Positions 35,860-47,664 are shown, counted from the first letter of the stretch. The stretch: 64,000 nt of DNA from Neopestalotiopsis rosae (GCA_023078685.1 JALGAS010000001.1:1426001-1490000), one strand, 5' to 3'. Notes: generated by a model from the sequence alone, not told the origin. Program-made: numbers and translations.

Positions 35860-37087
35860 TGATATTATGCTCTTGCACAGCGCTTTTATCGTACATCGTC
35901 GGTGTATGTCGTAGAGGAATTCGTTCTGCTTTGTTCGAGAGAGAATGTGACATGAGTAAAGGTTCTTCCGTCAATGCTGGAAACGTACTGCAAGCACAGA
36001 TCCGTCCACTGTTCTCGCATGTGCTGCTTTCTTGTTGCGATAGTTCATGTCCCGACAGTCTGGTACACTAAAGACAGGAATGTCAGGGGAGCTCCATGAG
36101 ATTTATACAATTCCGGAAGAGAACCCTTGTGACGTACGGGGCCAGCTTGTGCCCAATATGGAAGGATATCCAGCAGCTACTTTAGCGTCTCCATTCAAGT
36201 CCTACGTAACGATGTGATATCCGGCCTCCCCACTATAGTTGATTTTAGAGTTTGGCTTGCGTAGTCCAGTGCCACTTGGGTCTGCTGAAGTGGATCAGCA
36301 CTGTTATCCCGAAGCTCAATGCTGGGATGGGAATAGGTAGAAATCGTTAGCCACCGACTGTCTTGAGGTCTGTTCAAGCCCATGCACACGCTAACGTGAA
36401 GTACACTTGATGCGTGGCAACCAACAGTTCCGTCCTTGCCGACATAATCAGAGATTGCCCGAGATATTTACGGTATCCTTGAAACTCACACAATTGAATC
36501 CCATACACAATGTGAAGCAAGACAGTTCGTGGCTGCTATGTGCTCTGCTCAACACACACAAAACTGTTTTAGTCACCCTACTCGGACTCTGCCTTTGTCT
36601 GAAAGTACCCTGGCACAGTAATGTATTTTCATGCGCAATCTGTCTAATGAAGCCCCGAACGTGGCAAGCAGACCCACGGTGGAAATTGTAGATTCCCTCG
36701 ATTTGTCCTGCTTCAAATTTGAGCTTGCCTGAAATGGTTCGAAAGCCGGCTCCGGAGTTCAGGGAAAGTGAGTTAGAGCTATGCCGGGTCGACGGAAGCC
36801 CGCAGACCAGGCTTATGTGGGTCCTAGCTCCGGCATCCGGGTGCGGAGCTCAACACGGACGCTGTCAGCGCAGTGACGAAAGTAGAAGGATTTGTCTGGA
36901 CAATTTGCAGTACAGTACGATAAGAGTGTTTCGAAGGGGTTTTTGAACTGTTACTGCAGATCGGGGCTCAACTATAGCAGCCGGATGGTGGCGAGATATT
37001 GAATCCCATAAATGTGATGAGATCATTTCTAGCTTCAGTCCATCGACAAAACCAGCTCCAATGTATGTTACTTCTATGTGTACTCTT

Positions 37088-37090
<3 letters not shown>
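35860..37090. other. Gene-free region
   Basis: About 1.2 kb shows no recognised gene. It includes a short GC-rich patch at 36740-36850 that does not resemble any domain known to me. Confidence 0.35.

Positions 37091-37123
<33 letters not shown>
37091..37123. repeat. (AC)n microsatellite
   Basis: About 16 uninterrupted AC dinucleotides lie roughly 300 bases beyond the 3' end of the LINE coding fragment. They could mark the element's tail or be independent. Confidence 0.97.
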
Positions 37124-37125
<2 letters not shown>

Positions 37126-37423
37126 TTATTACGCCCGGGCTATTCCCCTAGAGGGCAACTAACGCTATAGTACAAGTTCATTTCTCGAGTTTCCGTCCTG
37201 ACTCCGACTTGAGCCCATACATTAAGACCAATCTGTTACTTTCCCAATCCGTTCCTCTTTCATGACATCCCTGCATGATACTGTTAGTAGTAAGTGACCA
37301 GCATTTCTACTTGAAGATGCCTCCTCCAAGTGTTCAGAGTCCTATCCTCGGCGACTGAAGCGCGACCTGCTGGGTGGGTTAGTATACTTTGGAGATGTCT
37401 CCACTATTGTACATTTGTTGTTC

Positions 37424-38188
37424 TTATTGTTCCGAAATGTCCGTTGCCTTCGCCATCCACTGCAGTCGACCTGTCGCCATAGCAAATTTGATCGTAGCTC
37501 GAACTGCCTCCACGTTTGGTTTCCATTTTTCATCGTCACGGTGCGTCTTTCCGCCCAGAAGAAACGAAATGCTTCCTCTCCTGTTTCGTGCAAAGTCAAG
37601 CAAGTCTTTACGATAGCTTGTCCACTTTCTGCAATGCAAAACAAAATGCTCTACCGTCTCTTTCGCATGCCCGCAATCGCATTCTGCCGAAGCGACCGCG
37701 CCGATCTGGGTCAAGTAGTAATTGAGTCTCGCCATTCTTGTCCGTAGCTGGACCAGAACGCCGGCGTCCTTCCATGAGAGTGCGTCATCCAGTAGCCGGG
37801 TATGGCACCCCGGCAATGCTGTATCAATCCGTCTCGAGAATGTGCCGATAGTATCAGGCAGTGCATCTGTCCTACTGAGTCTCTTTCTGGCATTGTTCAG
37901 CGTGGTTGACTTGGCTCGAAATGGCTTCACGCGAGGTGAGCTGCCTGCGAGGGTCGCTCTGCGGGCCGCTTCTTTGGCCAAATGCTGTAAAGCTACGGTG
38001 CTGTAGCCTGCACTGCAGTCAGTATTGTCGTTGGTTTCTTCGTTGTCTTTGTTGTTTTCTCGGCCTTCTGTGTCTTCCTGCGCCCTCTGGACAATGATGA
38101 TCTTGATTTTCTTCTTTCCAAGCTGGGCCACGGACGCATAGAAATCTGCAATCTCTTGCTGACCTGACTGTAGACCGGTGCCGGATAC
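37424..38188 (-). mobile_element. 3' fragment of a Tad-type LINE (RNase H end and C-terminal zinc finger)
   Basis: The minus-strand frame begins in SGQQEIADFYASVAQLGKKK, which fits the end of a fungal LINE RNase H domain. It continues through a low-complexity acidic stretch to SWKDAGVLVQLRTRMARLNY and the C-terminal Cys/His cluster CDCGHAKETVEHFVLHCRKW. It ends with FLLGGKTHRDDEKWKPNVEA and FAMATGRLQW. This order is characteristic of the C-terminus of Tad-like non-LTR reverse transcriptases (established family knowledge). The endonuclease and reverse transcriptase domains are absent, as expected for a 5'-truncated insertion. Its 5' truncation point lies about 10-30 bases from the broken gene at 38215. 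Confidence 0.82.
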
Positions 38189-38214
38189 TTACTCACTGTT
38201 GTCAGATCATATCC

Positions 38215-38713
38215 ATTCGCTCCTGAAATTCTTGAACTACAACTTGGAGGAGGATCAAAGCTACGTTAGTCTTTCATTGCCCCTGCTATGTCTCGACCGC
38301 GAATACTTCATCCGACTAAACTTACTAATCTAGATGTTTACGATTTCGATCTTTTTCGAACAGGAGCTCATAAGTCGTCCTTCCGGTCATCGCATTAGTA
38401 TATATAATCAAACTCCAGATATGAAGCGACTCGTCAGTGAAGTAGTATCAAAGAACTTTTGGGAACCAGTAGTCCGCAAGGAGCACAGTGCCGTAGAACT
38501 GTGGGACGAAAACCAGAGGGAGGAGGAAGATGAGAGCGCAATGCTTATTCTTGGTAAGTTGTCGATCGAGTCGCGTATGAAAACTGAATCGAGCTCACCA
38601 ACTACGAACCAGTGTCGGGATCTGGGAAGCTTCGTGACGAGATCCGAAAGCACGCTCAACCATACCTAGCGAAGGATGTTGTACTAAAGGAACTTGATTT
38701 TCAGCTCGAATGA
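38215..38713 (+). pseudogene. 5'-truncated gene remnant next to the LINE
   Basis: Three coding segments fit together: about 38215-38264 (HSLLKFLNYNLEEDQSY), 38334-38553 (MFTISIFFEQELISRPSGHR and so on to ESAMLIL) and 38613-38713 (VSGSGKLRDEIRKHAQPYLA and so on to the stop). The introns are 69 nt (donor GTTAGT) and 59 nt (donor GTAAGT), and the phases agree. The left end runs into the LINE fragment without a start codon, so the N-terminus seems to have been removed by the insertion. If translation starts at the ATG at 38334 a 106-residue protein would result. I recognise no family. Confidence 0.5.
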
Positions 38714-38890
38714 TCTTGTGGAATGCGAATCGGCTTTCTCGTACAGATTCGTAGCATTGCATTCTCTCTGGGCCAAAATGGCAAACTGGATCAACGGGAG
38801 CCCTTTGCAATCCTTGACTATTCAACGATTCTTGACGACCGCATACAGTCATTGATTTGAAATGGATGTATCGTAAACCATTGTACTTTG

Positions 38891-39556
38891 CCCCAATCAG
38901 ATGCTTATCTTGTCGAGTAGACTGATTCCATCGGAAATCTGAAAACTTTGCAAGATACCAAACATCTTTGCAATTCCATCCGAATATGTGCTGAGTGCTT
39001 GCTCTGCATCTTGTGCCTTCTTTTTCCACGACTGAGTCTCCTGATGAGAAGCTCTGTGATTATCCTTCATCGCCATCAATGCTGATGCCAATCCATGATT
39101 TTTTTGCCCTCCTTGGCAAGTATATCAGTCTCCCTTGTACGTTCCAGAGAAGAGATCTTCTTCTCTAGGATCTCGATCTGTGCTATCACACGCGTCTTGT
39201 TCGGCTCCTGGGTTCAATTTAGCAACAAAACTGACTCAGCCCTTCTTGTTGCTTACATAGGTGCCATGTCAAGCCCCACGAGGGCGGCCAATAGGGGCTC
39301 TGCCAATGCGACATTTCATATAGTGTGCAATGTGGTCCCTTTTTTCGCTGTCCGTGGTACTGCACTAGCATGCAAACTTTTCAAATATCCATTTGTGAGC
39401 CTTACAGTTCTTCAAGTGTCGTGTGTGGTTGGCTTTTCGCAAATGGCATGCAGGCAAACCACAGGCGCAGCGGAACCATCTGTCTTTGATCTCTCCTCGG
39501 AGCCGTCTTTCTTTTCTCCATATCGCGACGTCGTCGAGATCTCCTTCGAGTTGCAT
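38891..39556 (-). pseudogene. Zinc-finger and coiled-coil protein, broken
   Basis: On the minus strand an ATG at 39556 opens MQLEGDLDDVAIWRKERRLR, followed by a Cys/His pattern (RWFRCACGLPACHLRKANHT then RHLKNCKAHK). After an in-frame TAG it continues SEKRDHIAHYMKCRIGRAPI, then a TGA. A 50-nt intron (donor GTAAGC, acceptor CCAG) then leads to a coiled coil (EPNKTRVIAQIEILEKKISS). A run of seven A bases shifts the frame; the continuation is KNHGLASALMAMKDNHRASH, ending in GILQSFQISDGISLLDKIS. Two stops and one frameshift make it non-functional as read. The two stops could be C-to-T changes, as in RIP decay, but two events are too few to show this. Confidence 0.5.
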
Positions 39557-39864
39557 TAGGGAGAGGTGCAATGTGAGCCGGTGATGTCAACACCAAGAGT
39601 CGTAAGCTATGATACTTAGCAATGCCAATATAAATGTGGGAATAAATTGAAAACTACCTCTTCAGGCACAATAGGTCTCACAATAGGTCTCGTAATGCTG
39701 GAATAGTTTTCCGGCTGGCTGGGCGGAGGCAGGGACTGTAGGGAGACTTTCTTGTCTTGCTGTTTATAAATATCGTGCCTTGCTAGAGTCGATTTATCGA
39801 TAGATTCTTTCCCACTGTCTTCGACTGGTTAGATTGTATGTATTGATCGGCTGACACGCATCTT

Positions 39865-40845
39865 TGGTTCCAGACTGGAATTCAGCTGCAGCTGCGTGTT
39901 TGTCCTTATCCAAGGGTACGGAAGGATATCGTTTTGTCCGTCGTCTGACCTGGTCAACTTGCGACAGTTCCATGCCATACTGCTTACCGCCGATTCGCGC
40001 ATGTACGCAGCGGCTCCTTGGTGCAATCCTACACGGTCCTGGTTCCAGGCAGGTCAAATTTGTACCAACATGGCTTGCGGTGGAGACAACCAAACCTGTA
40101 GTCTGGGGTTCCAGACCAAACCCTGGCGCTGTAGGATATATTCGGAAGCCAAAACGGGTACGAAATGATCGGTACATGCAAGCAGCTCCCTGATGCAAAG
40201 CTTGGCTAATAATGTAAGAAGTTGCGGGCAGTCAGGGATGGAACGAGCGTGCCTACGTCTTTGTTTGTTCCCAACACAGAAGAGTAATCCATCGCAGAAG
40301 AGTATCCGACCACAGAACAGTATTCAAACACAGAAGAGTAGCCCGGCATGGAAGAGTGCCCCGTCATAGAACATGATCCCAACACAGTAGAGTATCTCGA
40401 CAACAACTACTCCGCCTCCAACAGTCTAGAACGGACATCCTTCCGAAATTCGACGATTGAATAGAACATAATGGTGATTTCATAGTGGCACAACCTCGAC
40501 GTAGTATTTTGTCCTGTCTATCTGGGCTACTCTCCTGTGATGGGACACTATTCTGTGTCTCTTCTGTGCCGTGAGTACTTTTCTGTAATGGGATACTCTT
40601 CTGTGCCAGGATGCTGTTCTGTAATTGTGATGGCAGCTGTCCACCTGCAAGTGTCTAATTGTTATCATGCTCCTTCGTCCCCAGAGTCTACAATGCCTCT
40701 CTCTTTGAGACTGGATTGTGAGCGTGACAATACAACAAGGTTTTGATCTGGTCAATGCGGGTCTAATGGCCGTATTCGGCTACGATAGAGCACCGCCTTT
40801 GATTGGAAAATATGCATGTGTCCCTTCCAAGGTTTTATTTTGTTT
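39865..40845 (+). repeat. Long dispersed repeat, copy C
   Basis: This matches the right part of copy A (about 15755-16930) in direct orientation, from GTACGGAAGGATATCGTTTT through CGACGATTGAATAGAACATA to ATGCATGTGTCCCTTCC. The tandem section at 40262-40400 is shorter here (a few diverged CACAGAAGAGTA units) than the 18-bp array of copy A. A second motif cluster lies at 40520-40625. No coding sequence is seen. Confidence 0.88.
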
Positions 40846-40934
40846 TTGTTTTACTTTCTTTACAGTAGAAGAAAAAAATCAGAAAATAAAAAACAAAACT
40901 GATGAGAAGAATTTACATGGTAGCCCATGGGATA

Positions 40935-41055
40935 ATCTTCTGTGTTGGGATACTGTTCTGTGTTGGGATACTGCTCTGTGTTGGTTACTGTTCTGTGTTG
41001 GGACACTCTTCCATGCCTTGGATACTCTTCTGTGGTGGGATACTTTTCTGTCCTA
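40935..41055 (+). repeat. Cluster of GGATACTSTTCTGTG motifs
   Basis: About eight motif units lie in a row with periods of 15-18 bp. The segment around 40980-41045, including GGTTACTGTTCTGTGTTGGG, recurs almost unchanged at 62605-62670. Confidence 0.88.
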
Positions 41056-41059
41056 CGGA

Positions 41060-42240
41060 CAACAAGGGTTATCTTCCGGAAGTAAGCCCACATGTGTTTG
41101 GCTTGCGGGTGCTAGACCCATAATTCGAGTCCTTTACTCATGCCTCCCTTGGGAACCATGCCTTTGGGCAGCAGCTCGTACATTGGTTAGCCTGTGAGAT
41201 CTTGAGGGGTTTGTGTAGGACCGAGCCGAGTCGTTGTGATGAAGATACTGTCATTAGTCGGTACATACTCCGTTGAGCATCTATGAGCTGACGAAACGAC
41301 GACAAATACTTCAGTCCGAATGCCAGCGCTGAATGCACCGTGATTGAAGCAAAATGACCGCTACAGTACCTTCTGAACCATGATGGAGAGCAGAGGCGGG
41401 AGGTGGTGATAAGATCCACTTCTCAAGGAGTTTGCAGCCCTTGGCTATGTTCACTCACCTTGATTCTAGATCCTGACCTGTACGTTGGCTTCGAGCCAAC
41501 CTTGTGTATGGAGAACGAGTAATCCTGTACGAGTGGGTAATGGAATGCAAGGGACAGGTGCTTTCGAATGAGCAAGGAGATACCTTCGCATATACCCTCC
41601 ACCAGAATCCTATACACTGTGCTGCCATAGGGGAGCCTTGGGTGAGGCCCTTTTCCCACATCGAGACCATTCTATCCATGCAATCGAATTAAACTCCTCG
41701 AACAATTAGACCGTCTAAAGCTCGCGGTGCTAGGCCTAGCCAGTCAATAGTAGGACAACAGTAGCACTGCAATTTGCTTACAGGTCGAAAGAAAGCCAGA
41801 CCACTCCGTTTTTAAAGATTTCGGTGTACAGTGCATGGCTTTTGATTAGACATGTGTGGACGCTACAAGACAACAAAGACGAAGATCCTAGGAGGCTAAT
41901 ACGACGACATCTAGAGTCGGAAGAGAGTGGCACGTGGTTTCTCGTGGTTTCTCGTGGTTGTTTTTGTTGATGACGTAGATACTGTATCTTGTCCGGACAA
42001 TCCAGCTCTGGCTCCAAATTTGATCTAGGGCCCGAAGAAGGTCCCAGGGGAAGGAGAGAACTGCGTACTCCTCTTGATCTTGTGGACTGTAAATTTCAAT
42101 GCGACGTGGTATGAGTTCGGCCACCATGCCCCCACCCCTGCTTTTCTTTCTACGTGCTCTTCAGGGAACAGGTGGGAAAATGCGTCTATTACAGGTTAAG
42201 CAGCGATGCAGCCTAACTTGGGGTGCCGAAAGTTGAAATC
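41060..42240. other. Gene-free region
   Basis: No convincing gene is seen. A minus-strand frame near 41680-41460 contains GLTQGSPM, faintly like a reverse-transcriptase motif, but nothing around it supports that. Confidence 0.3.
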
Positions 42241-42440
42241 ATCATGTTCTATTCAATCGTCGAATTTCGGAAGGATATCCGTTCTAGACTGTTGGAGGCG
42301 GAGTAAGTTAGTTGTTGTCGAGATACTCTACTGTGTTGGGATAACTTCTGTGCTGGGATATTCTTCTGGGATGCTCTTCTGAAATAATGTTCTGTGACGG
42401 GATACTGTTGTGTGCTGATACCCTTCTGTGCTTCGGACAA
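42241..42440 (-). repeat. Partial copy of the long repeat (array end), inverted
   Basis: The reverse complement of about 16440-16555 of copy A is recognisable here through TCGTCGAATTTCGGAAGGAT and TTGTTGTCGAGATACTCTAC. It is followed by several CTTCTGTG-type units to about 42435. Confidence 0.75.
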
Positions 42441-43004
42441 CAAGGGTTCTCTTTCGGAATTGTATGAATGTTGTGGAGCTCGCCTGACTTTCGTGGTTTA
42501 GTGGACCAAACTGCCGGAACATGGCCATCGCAACGAGAAAGTAACACAAGCGACGATGATGCACGGATCCCGCGCTTCGACGACAGATCTAGCATTGGCT
42601 CAAGAAGATCCATTGATGTCACATGCTTTTTCGAATGAAGCAGAACAAATGTATCTACCGCACAAAATGGATCATGCACGTTGGAAGTCACTTAATTGGC
42701 CTTCAGCGCAACTATAGGCAATTCTGGTTCCGTTTCTCTGTTGCACTACAGTGCTTTCAGTCATAGACAGTACAGTATCTGTATGGAATTGTTGTTTGAT
42801 TCGGCAATCTAGTTGGTATCGAGAAATTCCGAGTCGGGATATGGAAGCGTCTAAACGGATACAGAAACCAACATTGTAGGTATTGCAATTGATGGCATCG
42901 CCTTCGACTTAAGAACTCGAAATGATACCCTTACCAGGTGATCAGAAATAAATGTACACGAAATATGAACTGAGTCATTCCGCAGAGATTGTGCCATCGT
43001 GAAA

Positions 43005-43085
43005 TGTAATCATGTTCTACAGTACTGTATTCTATCATCGTGTCTCGGAAGGATGTCCGTTCTGGACTATTGGAGGCGGAGTGAC
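43005..43085 (-). repeat. Short partial copy of the same repeat end, inverted
   Basis: GGAAGGATGTCCGTTCTGGA and TATTGGAGGCGGAGT match the corresponding parts of 42255-42305 and the reverse of 40400-40445. There is no motif array attached. Confidence 0.65.
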
Positions 43086-43089
43086 TGCT

Positions 43090-44550
43090 GTTGCTGCGTA
43101 TAGAGCAAGCAAAACCTCCAAGTGCCCTCACGCATCTGGGCCAAGAACATCGACATTGATTCTCACCATGGACCAACAACATATCCAGAAAGGCTCGCCG
43201 TGCAGCATCAAAGCGCCCGTGGATCAGCCACGACGGAACATCAGTCTGAGGGATTAACATTGGACCTTGGGGGAGCCTGGGTAGTTTTGACAGAGTACGC
43301 ATCCTAAGGGATAGGCGCCTCAACGCCTCATCCGAGCGGGATGTGAGTCGCTACGGCTAACATCTATCGTTCAAGGTTGTAACGTGCCCAACCCACTTAC
43401 AGACCACACTCGTATCCGGACCACCTGTCACGGTGCTGGACGCTATCGTCGAATAAGTAGTGGATGCACCCCGGGCGCCAGCTATGGGCGGCCCGGGTGG
43501 GTCCCTGAACTGCAAATACATCGTATCCACACAACAGGATGTGCTTGAGCACACTAACCAGTACCGTGGTGTCCAGATAGATGTACGAGGACTCCCGGGG
43601 ATTAGCCGAGGCCACCCAGATAAGCGTGTACCTAGTCAAAACTGAGGCGCGGAACATTAGATCAATACACTACACAACTGACACCCATATTATTTCTCTA
43701 GTCTTCAACAGAAAAGCACCACCTTGCTCTACAAGATTTACTCGGCAAGACGGGCAGGTAGGCAGGTAGGCAGAGGTACACTGTCTTACTGTAGGGACGT
43801 GGATCATTATATCTCGGGATCGCAGTTCAATAGGGGGACTATCGCCTTTTCGCCTTAGTGACAAAGTTCTATCTGGGTGCGCCGTAAGCTCAGATAACGC
43901 TTGGATTATGAGAGATGGCCAGTATGTTTTATGGCTTCCGGCCGAATATCGACCGTCAGCAACAAATATTTCTGGCAATTCTATTGTTTTGGGTTGTCCG
44001 TCTGGCAAGGTACTATGTTTGCGCATTATCTAGGGACTCCGAGTACGATCCCCCTCCCAGGGTTCTGACCAAACCAACCCAAACCAACTCGAAGACCATA
44101 TTGGCATGGGTTACCATTAGTCATCATTGTCATCAGTAATCCAACCTCTTCGGTGGGCGAGAACATGTGTCCCTTCTGCTGACATTGTTGACACAGCAAT
44201 TGACAAACTTGCACGAACTGTGATTTGGCTGACAATGCAGGAACGCCCCACTTGGAGGATTACGCGGAAAGGGAGGAATGCTAAATGTATATAAGTGATG
44301 ACCGAGCCTGGCATGCAGTATACAATAACACGTTTGTAGTACCTAGTCTCGCTATACATGAGTACGGAATGTGCACATAAGGCATGAGAATGTACAGCTG
44401 TGCAGAAACGGTTCATGTATGCTACGTGGGACACTGGTACTTGGCGAGAAGACCACCATCTTAAATTATGCCATGTACTATAAGGCCTACCATATTCGAA
44501 ATGCAGGAGCCGAAGCGACTAAGTAATATGGCTTGTAAAGTACTGTAAGA
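43090..44550. other. Gene-free region
   Basis: Several short frames on both strands show no domain I recognise. I could not assemble a spliced gene here. Confidence 0.35.
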
Positions 44551-46286
44551 TCATGGTACACTCAGAAGCTCCAGCCATGCAAGAACTCCTTGTTCTCCGT
44601 CCCTATCCCTTCTATCCATTTCCACTGGTTCGTCATACCGGCTGGATGATACTAGAGACGAGAAGCCTTTCTCAGTCTGCCATGCACACCATTGGAATGC
44701 TACTTTAGAGTTTGTGTTTCCGATGGCCGAGCAGGCCTCCAGCTCAACATGGTCAAACACCCTATCATCTGTTCGCGGACTTGCTGACACTTTTATTGGG
44801 CAGTTCGCAATTGATGATGTGCTGCTATATCCCATATTTGTGCTAAGGGTATGGCGTGGCCCAATCCAAGACCACGATTCATATATCCATTTGTGGCTAC
44901 AGTGAGCGTGCGAGCGGATTTCGATTTCCAGGTCTTCCAACCGCATGTAGCCGGGGGCTCCCAACCAGACGTTGGAATTCGAGAGTAAGCTTGACTCTCG
45001 GGGCCTGAGTACTCTAGGTATTGGTCATGTCGCAGTCGCCAAACATCAGATCTTGATATGTGACCAGACTGGTCTGCTCCTTGGGTCCCGAAATGCATGA
45101 AGGAACTGGCAATTCCTGTCCAGGCAGCCACATCGATGCTATGTAGATGTTGCCATGATGAATGATTGAGAGCATCCAATATCCAAGACCCTCGGCCGCA
45201 AATCAACATACCGAGCCATAGGCTTCCCTGTTTGGTGGGAGAAAATAGTCTGGCCAATAGTCCGTAGTGCCTTTCTTGGAAGAGCGGCGTGAGTGTCTTG
45301 GAAATAGGATGAAGTACAGCTCCAGATAGCTCACAAGAAATATTGGGCTGCCAGAATACACTCTCCATCGTGCCGCGAACTGCGTATGTGCACAGGCTGA
45401 ATGTTAAGTAGTGGTCGAGTCGAGCAAAGCCCTCAGGCAAAGCGTATCCAGAGACTTCATTGATTGGATCCAGACTCGGTCGTGGCAGCACGATCATCTC
45501 AAATCTTGGGCCCGGGGTCCGAATAGATGGTAACACAATCGCAACAGCCAGCGCAGCATGACATTGCTCGGCCAACTTGAATCGGGTGCACAGCCTCTGT
45601 AAGTACTTGGCAGCCTGCTCTGCTGGCGGCAGATTATATGCGTGTTTGTCAGTGCGCTGCACAAGTCGTGCAGATTTGCTCGTCAACGCGATCGTCCATG
45701 GAAGGTATCTGTCCCGGTTCACCTTGAAAACGGCGTTTGGCTTCAATAGAGCGGCCCAAAAAGACGTCTCCTCTTGAGAGGCATAATCTAAATTGATGTT
45801 TGTTGCCAGGCCTGCTGATTCTACTACCGATATATCTGGGACGCGCTCAATAGAGACATGTTCCAACTTCAAGCATTGTCTTTCTGCAAGGCTGGCATTG
45901 AAAATGTAGCACCAGGCTAGGACCAGCAAAGTGAGGCCGTTGTTGAAATAGCGATCCGGCAACTGAAAATCTGTCTTTTCTGACACGTCACACCAGACAG
46001 GTTTACCGCACCTCAGCGGAATCGTGTGAGGCGGTTCTGTTTTCTTCTGAAGTTGGCATGTTGACCCATTTCTCCAAGTCGAAAATCCTTGAAGTAAGTG
46101 ACCATTTTGGATTCTGTCAGGAAGTGCAGGCATTCGGGCTAGCAGATCTGTGAGCCGGAAATCGCAAGAAAAACAATCCGAAGGCGATTGTTCTGCTCTC
46201 CTCAAAAGCGCCGCCCACAAACGCTCGGTCTTGGTGTAGACCTCTTGGAGTTGGTGACGTTGGTCGTTTTGCTGGTTGGTCGACAT
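44551..46286 (-). CDS. Unrecognised fungal protein, frameshifted near its C-terminus
   Basis: A minus-strand frame opens at the ATG at 46286 and runs 497 codons. It begins MSTNQQNDQRHQLQEVYTKT and includes NNGLTLLVLAWCYIFNASLA and LPEGFARLDHYLTFSLCTYA, a soluble-looking protein with regular fungal codon use. Near 44955 the sense changes: the first frame becomes Lys/Thr/Ser-rich nonsense after IPTSGWEPP. The frame shifted by one base continues GYMRLEDLEIEIRSHAHCSH and runs to a stop at 44551. The switch falls in a run of five G bases (44953-44957). A one-base loss there explains the break; it may be a true mutation or a sequencing error. I do not recognise the family and see no membrane segments. 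Confidence 0.65.
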
Positions 46287-46696
46287 TTCTCGCGAATGGT
46301 CAGGCGTGGTTGAATACGGAAAAAGTTAAAGCTGAAAGCATGCAGCCAGGGATCGGTTCATCAAGTTTTACTTCCTAATGGACAACTGTACGTGGGGGAC
46401 GGGTAGTTGAAGTTAAATAATTCAGTGCGTACGAAACTACCCCCGTTTGGGTTAGCTGCGATGTGCTAGCGCGGCCCACGAATAACCTCTGCAGGCCGTT
46501 CGCCCATACCAGGAGAGCCCAGGCTCCCAGCATCGATATCCCACGACAGTAACGTATAACTTCATGGTCTGCGTCGAAACAATTCCGTTGAATGTGCCTC
46601 CCTCCTGAAAGCAGTGACATAATGAAGTAAATTGATCAATTCTCAAGCTGCACCTGGCTTAATGCCCCTCATCCCTTGCGATAGCCTCTACCTCTG

Positions 46697-47386
46697 CTAC
46701 GCCTTGGGCTTCGAGTCAAGGATTTTGGCTGCCTCAAATATACACTCAGACCTCCTGCTAGTGTATTGCCATTTTTCGGATACCAGTGTCCACTGATCCT
46801 TTTTTGTGGGTATCCTTTTTCCAGTGCTTGGGTTCTTGTAGTAAATGCAATCATCGTCGTTCTTATCCCACCAAGCTACTACTGAATATATCGGTAGAGA
46901 CGTCGATGAACTTGCGTTGTCATGTACCGTAAGATCTTGAAAAGCTCCTGAAAGTGGATCGGTGTCTCCAGACAATGAGCGATGGTGATAAGAGGTGAAG
47001 TGAGAAAGATCCGTTTGATAGGTGATTTGCGATTGTTGAAATTGGTCTATACTGAGTTCATCAGCAGTAGGTAATTCCTGCTGATCATTCCACATCAATT
47101 CCTCCCAAGTTGGAACTGGATTCGACGCCTCCTTCTCTGTGCCGTAAAAGCCATCTGGCGGGGCCGCTGGGTGGCTCGTGCACCTTTTGAGATCAACAAA
47201 GCGGTGCACATTGCCATATGAATCTTGGTGCGTACCGCCAGTGCATCTTTCCCATGTTTGCTGACATTTTGTCGTAATTTTTGTTTTTCTGTTATAGTCT
47301 TTGCCGGGACATTTAGAAACCTTGATGATATTGTATGAACAGCCACATATTTCCGATTTTCCTTCTTCTCCAGAGTTCGAGGTCAT
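46697..47386 (-). CDS. Unrecognised 229-residue protein
   Basis: A single-exon minus-strand frame starts with ATG at 47386 (MTSNSGEEGKSEICGCSYNI). It has a Cys-containing N-terminal third (CGCSYNIIKVSKCPGKDYNR, TKCQQTWERC), an acidic Gln/Ser-rich centre and a C-terminal stretch WWDKNDDDCIYYKNPSTGKR. It has no signal peptide or transmembrane helix. No family is recognised. It lies 0.4 kb upstream of the frameshifted gene, in the same orientation. The length and composition are protein-like, but there is no independent support. Confidence 0.5.
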   Translation of the reverse strand: MTSNSGEEGKSEICGCSYNIIKVSKCPGKDYNRKTKITTKCQQTWERCTGGTHQDSYGNVHRFVDLKRCTSHPAAPPDGFYGTEKEASNPVPTWEELMWNDQQELPTADELSIDQFQQSQITYQTDLSHFTSYHHRSLSGDTDPLSGAFQDLTVHDNASSSTSLPIYSVVAWWDKNDDDCIYYKNPSTGKRIPTKKDQWTLVSEKWQYTSRRSECIFEAAKILDSKPKA

Positions 47387-47609
47387 TCTTGCGAGTGTCT
47401 CGATTGAAGATTTGAATCACGAGGGCAATGCTACGTCAACTGAGCACAGCTGTGGTTTCTGCAATGATAGATATAAATACATATATATATTTGCCTACAC
47501 ACCTGTGTCACTCTATGAAGTTTGATTTCAGCGAGCAAAATTATTTTTGGCTTCTTCCCCTCTTCGCCATGGCGGCCGAAGGTTAAGACAATGTCGCATT
47601 CGCTGCATC

Positions 47610-47660
47610 TTTCTTGAAGCTATGCCGAAAGCGGATGTCAGCCAGACTGACATCCGCATT
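47610..47660. repeat. Palindrome of the GGATGTCAGTC family, extended arms
   Basis: The core 47633-47655 has one arm mismatch. The symmetry extends outward (GCTATGCCGAA on the left, TTCGGCTAG on the right), giving roughly 20-bp imperfect arms. Confidence 0.75.
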
Positions 47661-47664
47661 CGGC

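Noticed and set aside
38288..38398. Short + strand frame containing VYDFDLFRT, like a HAD-type DxD motif
   Set aside because: It falls mostly within the intron 38265-38333 and an alternative frame of the better-supported spliced remnant, and it stops after 36 codons.
41455..41690. Reverse-transcriptase-like QGSP motif on the minus strand
   Set aside because: Only four residues fit; the neighbouring positions and adjacent motifs do not.
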